Assembly (NCBI RefSeq): GCF_003086295.3
Contig: NC_092055.1
Coordinates: 122,489,484-122,553,483, forward strand
Source: Arachis hypogaea
Lineage: Eukaryota; Streptophyta; Magnoliopsida; Fabales; Fabaceae
Direction: 5' to 3'
Length of the DNA: 64,000 nt
Part shown: positions 1 to 10,714 of the stretch, piece after piece
Position numbering within the stretch: position 1 is the stretch's first letter
How the letters are laid out: each line of letters starts with the position of its first letter
Translations under genes and position numbers: made by a program
The notes under the pieces: generated by a model
Seen by the model: only the letters and a program-made list of their open reading frames with translations
Told to the model about the DNA's origin: nothing
Databases searched by the model: none

Positions 1-261
1 TCGGTGACCCAATACTAGGCGGGGGTACAATTTGCAACCCTGGGCATCAATGAGTAATGTGGCTGGTATATTGGCTGGAGTAGGGTTACCCATGCACTTT
101 TTTAGCAAAGACACATGAAACACAGGGTGGATGCGAGCCCTGGGTGATAGTTCTAGTTTATAGGCAACTTTACCAATTCGTTGCAATATGGGAAAAGGGC
201 CAAAATACTTAATGGCTAACTTGTGATGTTTGCGCACAGCCAAAGAGTGTTGTCTATAAGG
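1..261 (-). pseudogene. Ty3/gypsy integrase C-terminal segment, cut by window edge
   Basis: Translated on the minus strand, this continues the integrase reading frame after an in-frame TAA at 262-264. It shows the integrase C-terminal signature of plant Ty3/gypsy elements: a YFGPFP-like block, then a KVAYKLELP-like block, then HPVFHVSLLK. A chromodomain, if present, would lie beyond base 1. The stop separating it from the catalytic part shows that the element is dead. Family assignment is from motifs only. Confidence 0.8.
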
Positions 262-1401
262 TTACAATTTGACATAAACAAAGTCACCAATGTTAAACTC
301 AATATCACGTCGCTTGGTATCGGCTGTAGCCTTCATCCTAGCTTGTGCTCGCTGTAAATTACGCTTCAAAGCTTCCAACATAGTATCACGCTGTTGTAAT
401 TGTTCTTGAACTGCAGGTGTGTCTGAAGCTTGTGGGTTGTAGCGTATAATTGGGGCTGGATCTTTTCCAAAGACAGCTTTGTAGGGCGACATACCAATAG
501 CTGAATGGTATGATGTATTATAACTGAAGGCAGCCCAAGGAAGCAACTTTGGCCAGTCGCGAGGATTCTCTTGTGTATAATAATGTAAATACATTTCAAG
601 GCCCCGATTGAGTACTTCGGTCTGCCCATCCGATTCGGGGTGATACGCCGAGCTTCGAGCGAGGGTGATGCCGTGGCCTTGACAATATTGCTCCCAAAAT
701 CTGCTAGTAAAAATTCGATCACGATCTGAAACGATTGACTGGGGAACCCCATGAACGCTCACCACATGTTTCAAAAATGCCTCGGCAACTTTAGGTGCTG
801 TATAGTTCGCGGGCAAAGGAATAAAGTGCGCAAACTTGGAGAGTCGATCAACCACAACAAGAATCACCGATAGTCCTTGTACCACCGGTAAGCCAGTGAT
901 AAAGTCCATAGATATATCGTGCCATAAGTGTGAGGGCATGGGTAAAGGTTGTAAGAGGCCTGCAGGTGGTAAAGTGGAGTACTTAGCCTGCTGACATGTA
1001 GGACAAGCTCGGACATACTCCTTCACAGTTTTGGCCATATCCTTCCAAAAAAACTGTGCTGAGATACAGGTCAAAGTCTTCTGGTAGCCGCCCTGACCTC
1101 CCACCATTGAGTCATGAAATTCATAGATTAAGGTCTTCACTAAAGAAGAGGTGTGGGGAACCACGATTCTGTCCCCGTGAAACCACAAACCCTGACATTG
1201 CTGCCACCTTTCCCAAGTTAATTCCAACTCTGAAAACTCAGATCTGGGGTCATAGTCCTTCGATTCAGCTTGCAGCTGAGGCACCAAAGAATAATGCAGC
1301 ACTGAGAGACCCATGAATGATCTAGATAGACTATCCGCTCCTTGATTTTCGGAACCTTTCTTATACTCGATTGTGAAATCGTAGCCAAGTAATTTTGCCA
1401 A
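262..1401 (-). pseudogene. Ty3/gypsy integrase catalytic region with RNase H end
   Basis: An open stretch of 379 codons on the minus strand. It starts inside the RNase H C-terminus (a GADSLSR motif near residue 22) and runs into integrase. The zinc-binding region keeps the CPTC pair, but the usual GGHxG reads GGQGG, so one zinc-binding histidine appears lost. The D,D,E catalytic residues are visible: D in MDFITGLP, D in SIVSDRDRIF and E in the HPESDGQTEVLNR block. Integrase would insert element cDNA into the chromosome. The frame is closed by TAA at 262-264 and preceded by stops around 1447-1449 and 1561-1563, so no full Pol can be made. Its neighbours on the same strand are RT and Gag in the usual gypsy order (Gag-PR-RT-RH-IN). 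Confidence 0.9.
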
Positions 1402-2430
1402 CCAAAATTGTTGCTCAGGAGTTTGTATAGTCTGATTCTGCAGCTCTTATAAACTCTTGTGATCAGTTCTAATAACAAATCTATGCCCCAAGAGATAGTG
1501 TCGAAACTTTGCGACTGTTGAAATAGTGGCCAACATTTCTCTAGCATACACTGATTGTTTCTAGGCTGTCATGGATAACTTCTTGGAAAAATACGCTATA
1601 GGGTGTCCATCTTGACTCAAAATGGCACTGATCCCCGATCCAGAAGCATCGGTCTCAAGAACAAAAGGCTTGGAGAAATTTGGCAAGGCTAAAACTGGCG
1701 CCGACGACAGAGCCCGCTTCAAGTTCACAAACGCGGCATTAGCTGCAGCAGACCACGCAAAGTTATCTTTGCGCAATAAGTCGGTAAGAGGCGTAGCAAT
1801 TAAAGCAAAGTTATAGATAAATTTGCGATAATAACTAGCCAAGCCTAAGAAGGCTCGTAACTGCTTCACCGAAGTAGGAGGTAACCATTGCTTGATCACT
1901 TCTACTTTTGAGGCATCCACCCTCACCCCTTCTTTGGAAACTACATGGCCCAAATAATCAACCTCTGTCCTGCCAAAAGAACACTTAGAGAATTTAGCAA
2001 ATAAAGCATTCTCTTTGAGGATAGTTAAAACCTGCACTAAATGTTCAATATGTGAATTCCAATCAGGACTATATACCAATATGTCGTCAAAGAAGACAAG
2101 GACAACCTTTGTTAATACAGGTGCAAAAACTAAATTCACGAGGCTTTGGAAAGTTGCCGGTGCGTTTGTAAGGCCGAAGGGCATTACGAGCCATTCGTAC
2201 AAGCCTTGGTGTGTTCGAAACGCTGTCTTGAAACAGTCTTCAGGCCTCACACGGATTTGGTGATACCCTGACCTGAGGTCCAACTTGGAAAAATATTGTG
2301 CATCAAAGAGTTCATCCAAGAGTTCATCAACTGTCGGCATTGGGAAGGAATCTTTGATTGTGACTGCATTAAGAGCCCTATAATCCGTGCAAAATCTCCA
2401 TGAGCCATCTTTCTTTTTCACCAAAAGCAC
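1402..2430 (-). pseudogene. Ty3/gypsy reverse transcriptase and RNase H
   Basis: The minus-strand frame 1561-2430 opens with VKKKDGSWRFCTDYRALN (RT block 2) and carries LDLRSGYHQI, then MPFGLTNAPATFQ, the catalytic VFFDDILVYS box, YLGHVVS and FLGLASYYRKFI. RNase H begins at LETDASGSGI. The frame stops with TAG at 1561-1563, and RNase H continues in the same sense to 1402 with another stop near 1447-1449. At the upstream side (about 2430-2440) the frame shifts relative to the protease part. The motifs are of the Ty3/gypsy type; the short candidate LTR (4267-4580) would suit a Reina-like chromovirus, but I could not test the clade. The copy is non-functional. Confidence 0.92.
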
Positions 2431-3083
2431 AGGGATGAAAACGGGCTCGAGCTCGGCCGAATGATGCCTACAGCTAACATGTCAGCCACAATGCGCTCAA
2501 TCTCAGTCTTTTGGCTATGAGCATAACGATAAGGCTTCACTTTCACAGGGGCTGTGCCTGGACGTAAATGAATAGCATGATCCTGCATTCGTGTCGCGGG
2601 TAAGCCTTGAGGCACCTGAAAAACTGAACTGTATTGGCGCAATAACATTGCCAACTCAAAAGGAGTATTGCTTGGTATGTCCAGAGATTGAGAAGATGCA
2701 GCTTCTGGCCCTTGTAATTGAATAGTATATAGTTCTGCAATTTCTTTAGTGGCACACAACCATTTCAAGTGATTGAATTGAGCTTGGGTTGGCTGGTTAT
2801 TCAATTCCCCTTGTAAGGTAATGAGTCGGTTATTGTCCAAGAAGGTAATGAATTTCTTTCGATAATTGACCAAGTGTGTGTCAAGCGTCTCCAACCATAT
2901 ATCACCTAGTACCAATTCTTCACTGGCTATTGGGAGTAAAAAGGCTGTGATAAACAGTGTATGATCGTGCATCGTAACTGGCACCGCACGCACTTCACCT
3001 TCACACTGTAATAATTCACCATTGCCGACTTCTACCTTGAACGGGGGCGTGACATACACAGGCAACGATAACCGCTTCGCCAA
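2418..3083 (-). pseudogene. Ty3/gypsy protease-to-RT linker region
   Basis: A minus-strand frame of 221 codons. It starts in the second half of the retroviral-type aspartic protease (SLPVYVTPPF, then VLGDIWLETL, the LG-type flap/helix motif) and ends in the RT N-terminus at AVGIIRPSSSPFSS. Its start is frameshifted relative to the Gag/protease frame that holds the DGGSS active-site piece (3032-3955). Its end is frameshifted relative to the RT frame (1561-2430). Two frameshifts around one ordinary Pol segment indicate decay, not programmed frameshifting, because neither sits at a recognisable slippery site. Confidence 0.8.
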
Positions 3084-3955
3084 GGCTGGGTGGAGGAATT
3101 GTCCGAGCTACCTCCATCCATTAAAATACGTATCTGGCGACCATTGACTATCCCGGTAAAGCAAATGGAGTGTCGATTCGGTACACCAGTCAAAGCATTA
3201 TAAGATAAATGCGATGATTCCTCCACGGTTGGCTCCACGCTGATTTCGGCCTGCACGGGTTCTGATGCATGTATCGCAGCTTGCGACTCCTCTGGGACTT
3301 CCTCCAAGGTCTGGATTAGAAAATAGTGTTTTGAACTGCACTTATGGGCTGGGGTGTATCGCTCATCACAAGTGAAACAGAGGCCTCTATCCCTCCGGAA
3401 TTGGATCTCAGTAGGTGAGAGTTTGCGCAATATGTTTGAAACTGGTGGTGTGGGCAGTAACGGTGGTGTATAGGAAATGTTAGGAGGTGAAGGTAAAGCG
3501 GGTACAGTCCTTTGTTGTGTATGATTAGGAGTACGTGGGTGGGACGGTAACTGCGGTCGAAGAGACGAACGCCCATTTTGGGTCGGTGGGAAGAATTTAT
3601 CCTCAAACAACTTCGCCAATGAAACGGCTTGCATCAGAGAGGCCGGAGATCGAGATTTAACCTCTCGCTTTAGGGCCAGATGTAACCCACCAACAAAACA
3701 ATCAAGCATTAAAGCATCATCCATCCCATAAACCCTTGCAGCTAACTCATTAAACGCATCAAAATAAAGTTTCACCGAAGTAGTTTGTTTGAGCTTCAAC
3801 AATTCCTCACGTGGATTCTCAAATAAAGAAGGGCCAAAATGCATTTGCATAGCAGTGGATAATTCAAGCCAAGATGTTATCGGGTTGAGTTTTTCCCAAA
3901 TTTGGAACCAGGCAAGGGCTTGCGCCTCCAAATTGACTGCAACGAGATCCATCAT
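3032..3955 (-). pseudogene. Ty3/gypsy Gag (capsid, nucleocapsid) and protease active site
   Basis: 307 codons on the minus strand. The N-terminal half matches the retrotransposon gag capsid pattern (AQALAWFQIWEKL, then FENPREELLKLKQT, then a YFDAFNELAARV block and the GGLHLALKREVK motif). A proline-rich linker follows, then a nucleocapsid zinc knuckle beginning CFTCDERYTPAHKC. The aspartic-protease active site reads ILMDGGSSDN near the end, after which the frame is lost. An in-frame stop near 3970 separates it from the Gag N-terminus upstream. Gag would package element RNA into virus-like particles; this copy cannot. Confidence 0.88.
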
Positions 3956-4036
3956 CTGATCCTCTGGGGTCTCCTATATGCGGAAGAATCGGTCCATGCG
4001 GTAAATCCATTGTGTGACATCCTCAGACCCTGAAAA

Positions 4037-4236
4037 CTTGGGAAAATCTAACTTCAATTAACGTTGGGGCGCAAAAAAATGTCGTGATGGCGGTTCATGA
4101 TGTCCCTCCTATTGATGCTAGAGTGAAGCTAACGACTGGGTTATAGCTGCGAGCTGTTCCTGTTGGCCATCAAATTGCTCTGTCAACTTGAGAATTGCAG
4201 CTTGCATTGTTTTGCATCCGAGTGTTGTCTCCCATG
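4037..4236 (-). pseudogene. Ty3/gypsy Gag N-terminal remnant
   Basis: A minus-strand remnant just inside the candidate 5' LTR. An ATG at 4234-4236 begins MGDNTRMQ but meets a stop within about 20 codons. A second frame carries a short coiled-coil-like stretch (LTEQFDGQQEQLAAITQSL), usual for the Gag start of this group. Several stops lie between here and the capsid frame at 3955. No start can be defended. Confidence 0.55.
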
Positions 4237-4266
4237 GTAGCTCAATGAAAGCACCAATGATACGGA

Positions 4267-4580
4267 TGCCCAATGTTAATGTATGTATATTATATAAAAA
4301 CAATAGAACTAACACAAGGAATGGTATCTGGTGTATGAGGTCAAGAGTAATTCCAAGAAAGAAAAGGAAAGAAAAACCAAGGGAGAGGCCCACAAGCAGT
4401 ATTAGACTCCCAGCTCACAATTCATACACACTTTTCTCTGATCATTTCTTCTCCTTAACTACCTTTCACTTTCGTCATCCTTTTGCTTTCCGCGTGAATG
4501 GTTTGTTATGGTCTTGCTATTCATACCTTCTTCCACGTGGCTTGTTCTTTTATTGGCCTCCCTTCTTGCATTTGTATCAG
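4267..4580 (-). repeat. Candidate 5' LTR of the gypsy element
   Basis: On the minus strand this begins TGATACAAATGC and ends CATTGGGCA, i.e. TG...CA. It lies directly upstream of the Gag remnant and has a TATA-like run (TTTTATATAATATA) near its 3' end. The next bases read TCCGTATCATTGGTGC, which could be the primer binding site but is not the canonical initiator-Met one. The partner LTR lies outside the window, so length (314 bp) and borders are inferred. Confidence 0.4.
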
Positions 4581-5090
4581 AATATTTTAATATTTTAAAA
4601 TTATAGTATAAAATTTTAAACATAATTAAATAACTTTAATTTTAAATGAGTATTTTATTATTTTCAAGATTAATCCTAAAAGACTATTCTAATATCTTAA
4701 AAATTAAATATAAGAGTATTTTAATGTTTTTAAAATTATTTTAAATTTTTAATTCCTAATACAATTAAATAATACGAATTAGTTCTTATAAAATTACTTT
4801 AGTATTTTTAGTAACATTCAGACCTTGTTGTGTTCTTATAAAAGTTAATTACAAGGGTATTTTAGTTTTTTTTTTTAGTTTAAATTTATAATTTTTAATA
4901 TAATTAAAAAATATTTATTCTCAAAGAGTATTTTAATTTTTATTCTAAAAGGGTATTTTAATCTTTTTTAAAGATTAATTTTATTTTAATAATAAATTAA
5001 TATTTTTAATTTTTAATGAAATCAAAGAATTTCAAATAATCTATAAGTATAAATTAGTATTTTAAAATTAATGTGTAAAATATATTTTAG
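4581..5090. other. AT-rich sequence, nothing recognised
   Basis: Long A/T runs with recurring phrases such as TATTTTAAT. No coding potential or element ends seen on either strand. Confidence 0.6.
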
Positions 5091-5099
5091 TACTTTAAA

Positions 5100-6034
5100 G
5101 AGTAAATGGTCAAATTAATTCATGAAGGATCACCCGTTCTCTAATTTAGTTTCTGAAGGATTTTTTTAATCAAATTTGTCCTTTAAAGATTTTAAATTAA
5201 TCATATTAGTCATTCCATCACTTTTATTGTTAACGATGTCAGGTTTGTTGATATAGTACGTTAAATAACATAACATACACCTAGTAGTCCTAATTAACTA
5301 TTAACATTATTAGTTAATGGCATTAGATCAAATGAACCCCAAATTAATTGAGGAATTCCAATACCTCAAGTTATCCCCTCAATTAGACTTTGATTTGATA
5401 TAATTTTATAAATTTATAATATTAATAGTCAATAAGACTCTTAGGCTGCGTTTGATTTTGAAAACATGACAAGACAATACATGGAGAACTAGACAGAAAG
5501 AATAGAGACACACAAATTAGTGTTCTTGTATTTTGTTTGGTAATAAACTAGAACAAATTATGAAAGTCTAATTTATTATAGATTTTTTTCATTCAAAGAA
5601 TTTAGGAAGAAAAATATAATAATAAGAGTTATGATTATAAAAAATTAACAAGAATAATGAAAGAAAACATAAAAAATAAGTTGTGCCTCTTGTTAGTGTC
5701 TATGTGTCTTTCCTGGTTGGATGAACATAAAATACACTAATTCAGTGTCTCTGGACACAATGTTTCTATCAATGTCTTATCTGTCAAACACGATTTTGTG
5801 TCTCTGTATTTCTGTCTTAGTGCCCCGTGCCTGTAAACAAACACACCCTTAGGTGTTGTAGTGTCACTTAACCTGTCACATTAGCAAATTTTGACTCCAT
5901 CAACAAAGAAAGTGACGAAAGGACTACCATGACTAATTTAAAATTTTTAAAGAACGAATTTGATTAAAAAAAAATTTGAAGACCAATTTGAAAAAACGAG
6001 TGATTTTTTAGGGACTAATTTGACCATTTACTCG
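5100..6034. mobile_element. Mutator-like non-autonomous TIR element (9-bp TSD)
   Basis: The left end GAGTAAATGGTCAAATTA is matched in inverted orientation by the right end TAATTTGACCATTTACTC. Similarity extends inward with mismatches for about 150 bp on both sides. The 9-bp direct repeat TACTTTAAA flanks it at 5091-5099 and 6035-6043; one extra base sits before the right copy. Long TIRs with a 9-bp duplication suggest a MULE-type element. No transposase ORF is present. A Tourist-like element is nested inside. Confidence 0.75.
5444..5848. mobile_element. Tourist-like MITE (PIF/Harbinger type), nested
   Basis: Starts GGCTGCGTTTGATTT and ends AAACAAACACACCC, imperfect TIRs of the Tourist GGGTGTGTTTG type. 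It is flanked by TTA at 5441-5443 and 5849-5851, the 3-bp target duplication expected for PIF/Harbinger. 405 bp, no coding capacity. It lies within the larger TIR element and so inserted later. Confidence 0.7.
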
Positions 6035-6043
6035 TACTTTAAA

Positions 6044-7530
6044 TATGAACTACAAGGGTATTTTTTATTTTGTTTTTAAACTAATGCTATAAGGATCTTT
6101 TAGTCTCTTAAAATAGAATCTATGGAAAAACTTTAAATTTTCTTTAAAGTTTAACTGTATTTGAGTTATAAAAAAAGGTATTTTGATTTTTTTAAATGAA
6201 CTAAAAGTGTAATTAAGGTTTTTTTTAAATCAAATTTGAATTTTTAATTTCTAATACAATCAAACAAGATGAATTAATTTTATAATGGCATTTTATATTT
6301 ATTTTTTTAAAAATTAACGGTAAAATATTGTTGTTCCGAGTTGTTATCTGAAATTAAGGTGGGGTTTGAACGTGGATGTGAGGTCCTAACAATTAAGGTT
6401 AAGGGTTCTAACTTGTTCGTCAATACGGTAGTTAATTTCAACCCGTGTGGGCGACGCCATGTAAACTGGACTTATCGTTGTTGAGTCGACTTAGATGCAG
6501 CTTATTTTGTGGTTTATCCATTCTTTATTCAGAGTGCGGGCTAGACCCATGTTTAATGGGTGTAGGTATGAACAATTACTTTGTTCTTTTCAAAATTAGT
6601 TATCAGAAAATTTTAGTTTTTAGAGTTCACATTTACTATGTCTAATACAATTAAACAAACATTATTCTAAAAGCGTAATTTAGTGTTTTTAAAATTAATG
6701 CTAAAAAAATTAATTTTTAAATGAATTTGGTAGGTATTTTAGTCTTTCTGCAATTAAATTCAAATATTAATTTGTAATAAAATTAAAAAAACTTAAACAT
6801 AAAAGAGCATTTTTAATCGGTTTAAAATTAAAAAATGTCTTCAACCTTTTTAAAAAATTAACGTATAATTATACCTAAAATTTCACATAATATGCTATCT
6901 TCATAGATTACACATGTATCTTGTTATTTTTCATCATAATTATGTTTTTAATGGAGACAGATTTATTCACATTTGATTATTTTTAACATGACCTTAAAAT
7001 TATTGGTGATATTTTTATTATTTTTGTCATTTAAAATTATTTTTGTTGGCACTTAGATTTTTGAAAATATTTTTAGGATTTATTTTTATTTTTTTACTTC
7101 TTGATGACATAACTTGCTTTTATTAGATAGACTAAGTTGTTTATACTTTTTTACAAAATATTATATAGTATATCTTGATTATTCAAATTTTTCTTTCAAT
7201 TGATTAAGAGACAAATTTATATATTTTTAGTTTAAAAAATAAATTTATATTTTAAAATAATTTTTTTCATGCCTTTTGATAAAGTATATTTTATTCATGT
7301 AAATGTTTTTTACTTAAGAAAAAAAAAAGAAGAATTTCAATCCAATTTATCTCAAACAAACCAAAAAATGTCCATTTTCATCGCATAAAGGCATAAAGCA
7401 TTGATGAAAACTATTTTTAGAAATTTGCAACGTTCACTCTAAGTTAGCCAATTAGCCATAACTACTCCTGCAAAGCTGCTCCCTGATTAAAAACAAAAGC
7501 TGAAAATTGCTATACCTACGATACATGTGT
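6044..7530. other. AT-rich intergenic sequence, nothing recognised
   Basis: Mostly A/T-rich. A less AT-rich patch at about 6340-6580 has a 66-codon ORF without recognisable similarity, which I do not call as a gene. No TIR, LTR or conserved protein motif seen. Confidence 0.55.
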
Positions 7531-7638
7531 CATTATAGCAAGGTCTGAAGCTGAACCGGATATCAAATCACTCTAACTACTAATTTACTGGTTCAATTGA
7601 TTCGACCGTAGTTCAACCAAAACCCCATTTTAATAACA

Positions 7639-8837
7639 TTTCTGGATCTGAAATCTTTTGAGTATTAGGATTGGTTCTGAACCATTCTCTGACCTTTTCT
7701 GGATAGGCCATTGATGAATCAAATTGAGACCACCATTTCACATAACCATGCCTCTGTAAGATTGGAAATGATTGAGGGTGGTCTGGTTTTGTATATTTGT
7801 ATTGCCAGGAGAATACCCATGCCAATGAAAAGATTGAGAAAAATTTTAACATTACAGGAACACAAGTTTCCTGAATGTCAAATTTTGATTGAAAAAGTTT
7901 ACACCCTTCATCGGTAGGTGAGGGTAGAATTTCTGGGATTGGTCCAAAGAAGTCCCACCATTGGTAGAACCAATTTAGAAAAACATAATTTGATTTTCTT
8001 TTAAAATAGATTAACCATGAATGTCCGTACTGAGTATTTTGAAACCAAAATACTTTAGTCCAGGCTTCCATGTAGTCCCAATAATTAAAACCTATTGGGT
8101 CATAATTTTGAGAAAACTTTTGGGTTTTGTTTAGATTGTTCCTAAATTGCTTTGGGGTTAAAACTTTGAGGATTTGGATTGTTAAATGGGTTATGAAGTC
8201 AGGATTGGTTTTGTCCTTTTAATGTTTAATAAATACTGAGTCGGTATCTATTAAAATGAATTCATAAAATTGGCGTGTTTTATTGGGTGTAAATGGCTTG
8301 AAATGGAATCTAGTAGGAAAGATTTTTGGGATGACTTTGTTTGGTGAGTTATCCCAAAATTCAGGCTCTATTTGGATAATGTTTGAGTATTTGTTGGTGG
8401 ATATGTAATTGGCTTGGGTTTTTTGTGTTTTGGTAGTAATTGTGGATGTTTGTGGTATTAGGACTATAGCCTTTTCTCTTGGTTTTTGTACTATTATTTT
8501 TTGGTTGGCTACTTGGGATATTAGTTCAGCTAAGTCAATTTCTTTATCTGACTCACTACAAATGTCAGCCCAAGATTTTTTGTTAAGTTTGGTGAGGCCC
8601 TGGTCTTGTAAGGCCAAGAGGGTTTTGATTGAGAAGGTGTAGTCTGCCTTAGTCTGCTTGGCGTGATTGATTGCTGGTTCAATGGATTGTTGGGCTGGAT
8701 TTTTAGAGGGGTTGTTGGGTAGATTGTTGGGTAGATGACCCAGTTGGGGTGCTTGAACCTGATTTTCTGGTTGGCCCTGGTAGGGCTAGGCAAACGCTTC
8801 TGCCTCTTACTGAGGCTAATGTTGCCTTTTTAGGCAT
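7639..8837 (-). pseudogene. Endogenous caulimovirid downstream ORF (left-arm copy)
   Basis: Minus-strand remnant of the viral ORF that overlaps the RNase H end. It begins at the ATG at 8835-8837 (MPKKATLASVRGR) and is frameshifted near 8700. It is open again at 8219-8617, stops at 8219-8221, and continues in a frame at 7613-8071 with the aromatic-rich block FYQWWDFFGPIPEILP and SLAWVFSWQYKYT. The function of this protein in florendovirus-like caulimovirids is not known to me. The disabling changes differ from those in the right-arm copy at 14262-15515, so both arms decayed independently after the duplication or came from different templates. Confidence 0.75.
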
Positions 8838-9293
8838 TGTCTCTTTTCTTGTCTCCCTGCAAATATTTACGTGTGAGAAAGTCAGGGAGAGAGTTTGAGT
8901 TACCCTTGATGTGCTCAATATCAAAATAAAAAATGCTTAATATAGCTTGCCATCTGGCAAACACTTGTTTTGATGCAAGATTTTTAACATCATTTTGTAA
9001 AACTTCTTTAGCCAATTTGCAATCAACTCGGACTAAAAATTTTTGATTGAGTAAGTCAGATTGAAATTTTGTGATGCATAAAACAATGGCTAAAATTTCC
9101 TTTTTGATAGTGGAATAGCTTTGTTGAGTACTATTCCAATGTTTGGATGTAAATGCAATGATACATTCTTTATCATACAATTTTTGTTTTAAGATACCAC
9201 CATATCCTAAATCAGATGCATCTGTTTCAACAATTTTGAATGCATGAGGAACTTTGGTTTTAAGAAATCTGATGATATCAGAATGTTTGTCCG
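8830..9293 (-). pseudogene. Endogenous caulimovirid RNase H fragment (left-arm copy)
   Basis: On the minus strand this reads from ETDAS-type RNase H motif 1 through HWNSTQQSYSTIKKEILAI (the catalytic Glu block) to RVDCKLAKEV and the C-terminal NSLPDFLTR. The 8830-9180 part is open for 116 codons. It starts abruptly at the inversion junction (9293), with no RT in front of it, so it is a fragment. The right-arm counterpart is at 13776-14269. Confidence 0.88.
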
Positions 9294-9344
9294 CTCAACA
9301 TCTTTGACTCCCTTTTCCTAAATATCCGAATTCATGGTCTTAAC
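9294..9344. other. Head-to-head junction between viral fragments
   Basis: About 50 bp between the end of the minus-strand RNase H fragment and the first clear plus-strand movement-protein codons. It probably holds decayed movement-protein sequence (stop at 9318-9320 in the downstream frame). Confidence 0.5.
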
Positions 9345-9893
9345 ATGAAGGAAGGATCCATCCCAGTCGCTTTAATATATAGGATTCAATACAAGGTCAT
9401 GAACACTTGTAATTCTAGAGTCCTTCTTAAATCCCAAGACCGTGAAACCACTTTGTTTGTCACAGACATGACAAAGGCCGACGCCACGAACCCAAGGCTC
9501 ATTAAGTGGGATGAAATTGACCTTCCCCAGTCATGGTCAATTGATCGAGCCATTCCAACGCAACCTAGACAAGCACCTCTCTTGCGAGAGAGAAAACAAG
9601 ATGAATCAAGAAAAGTAGAGATCTTTGATAGACGAAACTCTTTTTCTTCAAGATCTGAAGCATGAACATTCAATGATTTTGCTTCAGCAAGGAGATCTTT
9701 TTCTGTGACTTCTCAATCTCAGTTTTTAAAAATTTCAAGACCCGTACATTCTGAAATAAACATTTATGGGGTACAAAATAAATCAAACATTTCTCAACCA
9801 TTTTATCAAACTGATGATGATGTCGATTTAGAATCTACTCAATCTATTCAATCTCTAACATATTCTTCTATGAATGATGGTACCCATGAATAA
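9345..9893 (+). pseudogene. Endogenous caulimovirid movement-protein C-terminus and linker
   Basis: The plus-strand frame 9345-9665 reads IYRIQYKVMNTCNSR, then LFVTDMTKADATNPRLIKWD and IDLPQSWSIDRAI, resembling the C-terminal part of caulimovirid 30K-type movement proteins. The same frame resumes at 9705-9893 with a Ser/Thr-rich linker. Most of the movement protein is missing because the viral insertion starts inside it. The next viral segment is in another frame, so there has been at least one indel near 9880. Movement proteins enlarge plasmodesmata for cell-to-cell spread; this remnant cannot. Confidence 0.7.
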
Positions 9894-10164
9894 CACAGAA
9901 TTTGTTATAAATAAAGAAGCCCTACATAAAAATCTTTACTCTAAGGAGTATGATCTCCATAGAGAATGGTATTTACGTACATATACTGCTTCTCAAATCT
10001 CATCATTCAAAGAAAAATATTACAACTTTCTTAGTGAAGTCAAAATGCATATTCCTTTCTTTGAATGGTTTCATGCTTATTCTATTAAAAATAATATCAA
10101 TTATCCTTTTAAAAATAAAAAAACTTTCGTCATCAGCAAACGTTATTTCAACCTAGAAAGTTAA
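9874..10164 (+). pseudogene. Caulimovirid polyprotein segment between movement and coat protein
   Basis: 96 codons, open, with a conserved-looking block (HREWYLRTY, then FKEKYYNFL, then HIPFFEWFHAYSIKNNINYP). I recognise this as a region between movement and coat domains in florendovirus/petuvirus-like polyproteins; its function is unknown to me. It overlaps the preceding fragment in a different frame and stops at 10162-10164; the next open segment (from 10382) is in the third frame. Confidence 0.6.
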
Positions 10165-10381
10165 AGATGGAAATTTAGTCAAATCTGAATTTCCTCCAAA
10201 AGGATCTTTTGTTATTTCAACTACGGAGGGACATAACCCGGTTATGGCCTCTCTATTTAAAACAAAAAATGTAGATGAAGCTATCGCTGCTAAAGATATT
10301 AAAAATCTTATTGAGCAATAAAATTATACTAATAGATTTTTACAATGTCTGGGTGACAACCTTTCATCTTCAGGATCTCTT

Positions 10382-10609
10382 TTGTCTTTGAAAAATGCTC
10401 CTGAAGCCTCTACTTCCAAAACTATTGAAAAACCACTTTTCAAACCTTTCAAAATGAGTAGCAAGGCTAAACAAAGTCTTAAAAATTATATTTTAAAACA
10501 AGAATCTGGTGATTCAGAAGTCATGCAGAAGATCGACCAACTTTTAAGTCGTCTTACTACTGTCCTCAAAACTCCTACAAACTCTGGTGAATCTACATCT
10601 CGGATATAA
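10382..10609 (+). pseudogene. Caulimovirid pre-coat linker
   Basis: 75 codons in the same frame as the coat protein core downstream. Lys/Ser-rich, with MSSKAKQSLKNYILKQESGD and an MQKIDQLLSRL heptad-like stretch. It ends at a stop at 10607-10609. Linker identity is inferred from position; no domain seen. Confidence 0.5.
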
Positions 10610-10714
10610 ACTCATGCATCCAAAGCCATTAATGCTCTTAACCAAGACTCTAATGAGTCCTCCTCAGATCAAAGTGATGGTTTAGAAAAATCATCTCTCA
10701 AAGTTAGCCCAATC

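Larger units (their letters stand above)
7639..9293 (-). repeat. Left arm of viral inverted repeat
   Basis: Reverse-complement copy of 13776-15470, holding RNase H and the downstream ORF of the caulimovirid. The break toward the right is sharp: CGGACAAACATTC matches up to 9293/13776 and then diverges. The outer break is at 7639/15470 after GATCCAGAAA. Arms differ by many substitutions and small indels (1,655 versus 1,695 bp). Confidence 0.9.

Noticed and set aside
1..4580. Programmed frameshifts in the gypsy element
   Set aside because: Frames change in several places together with in-frame stops and no slippery heptamer was found; simple decay fits better.
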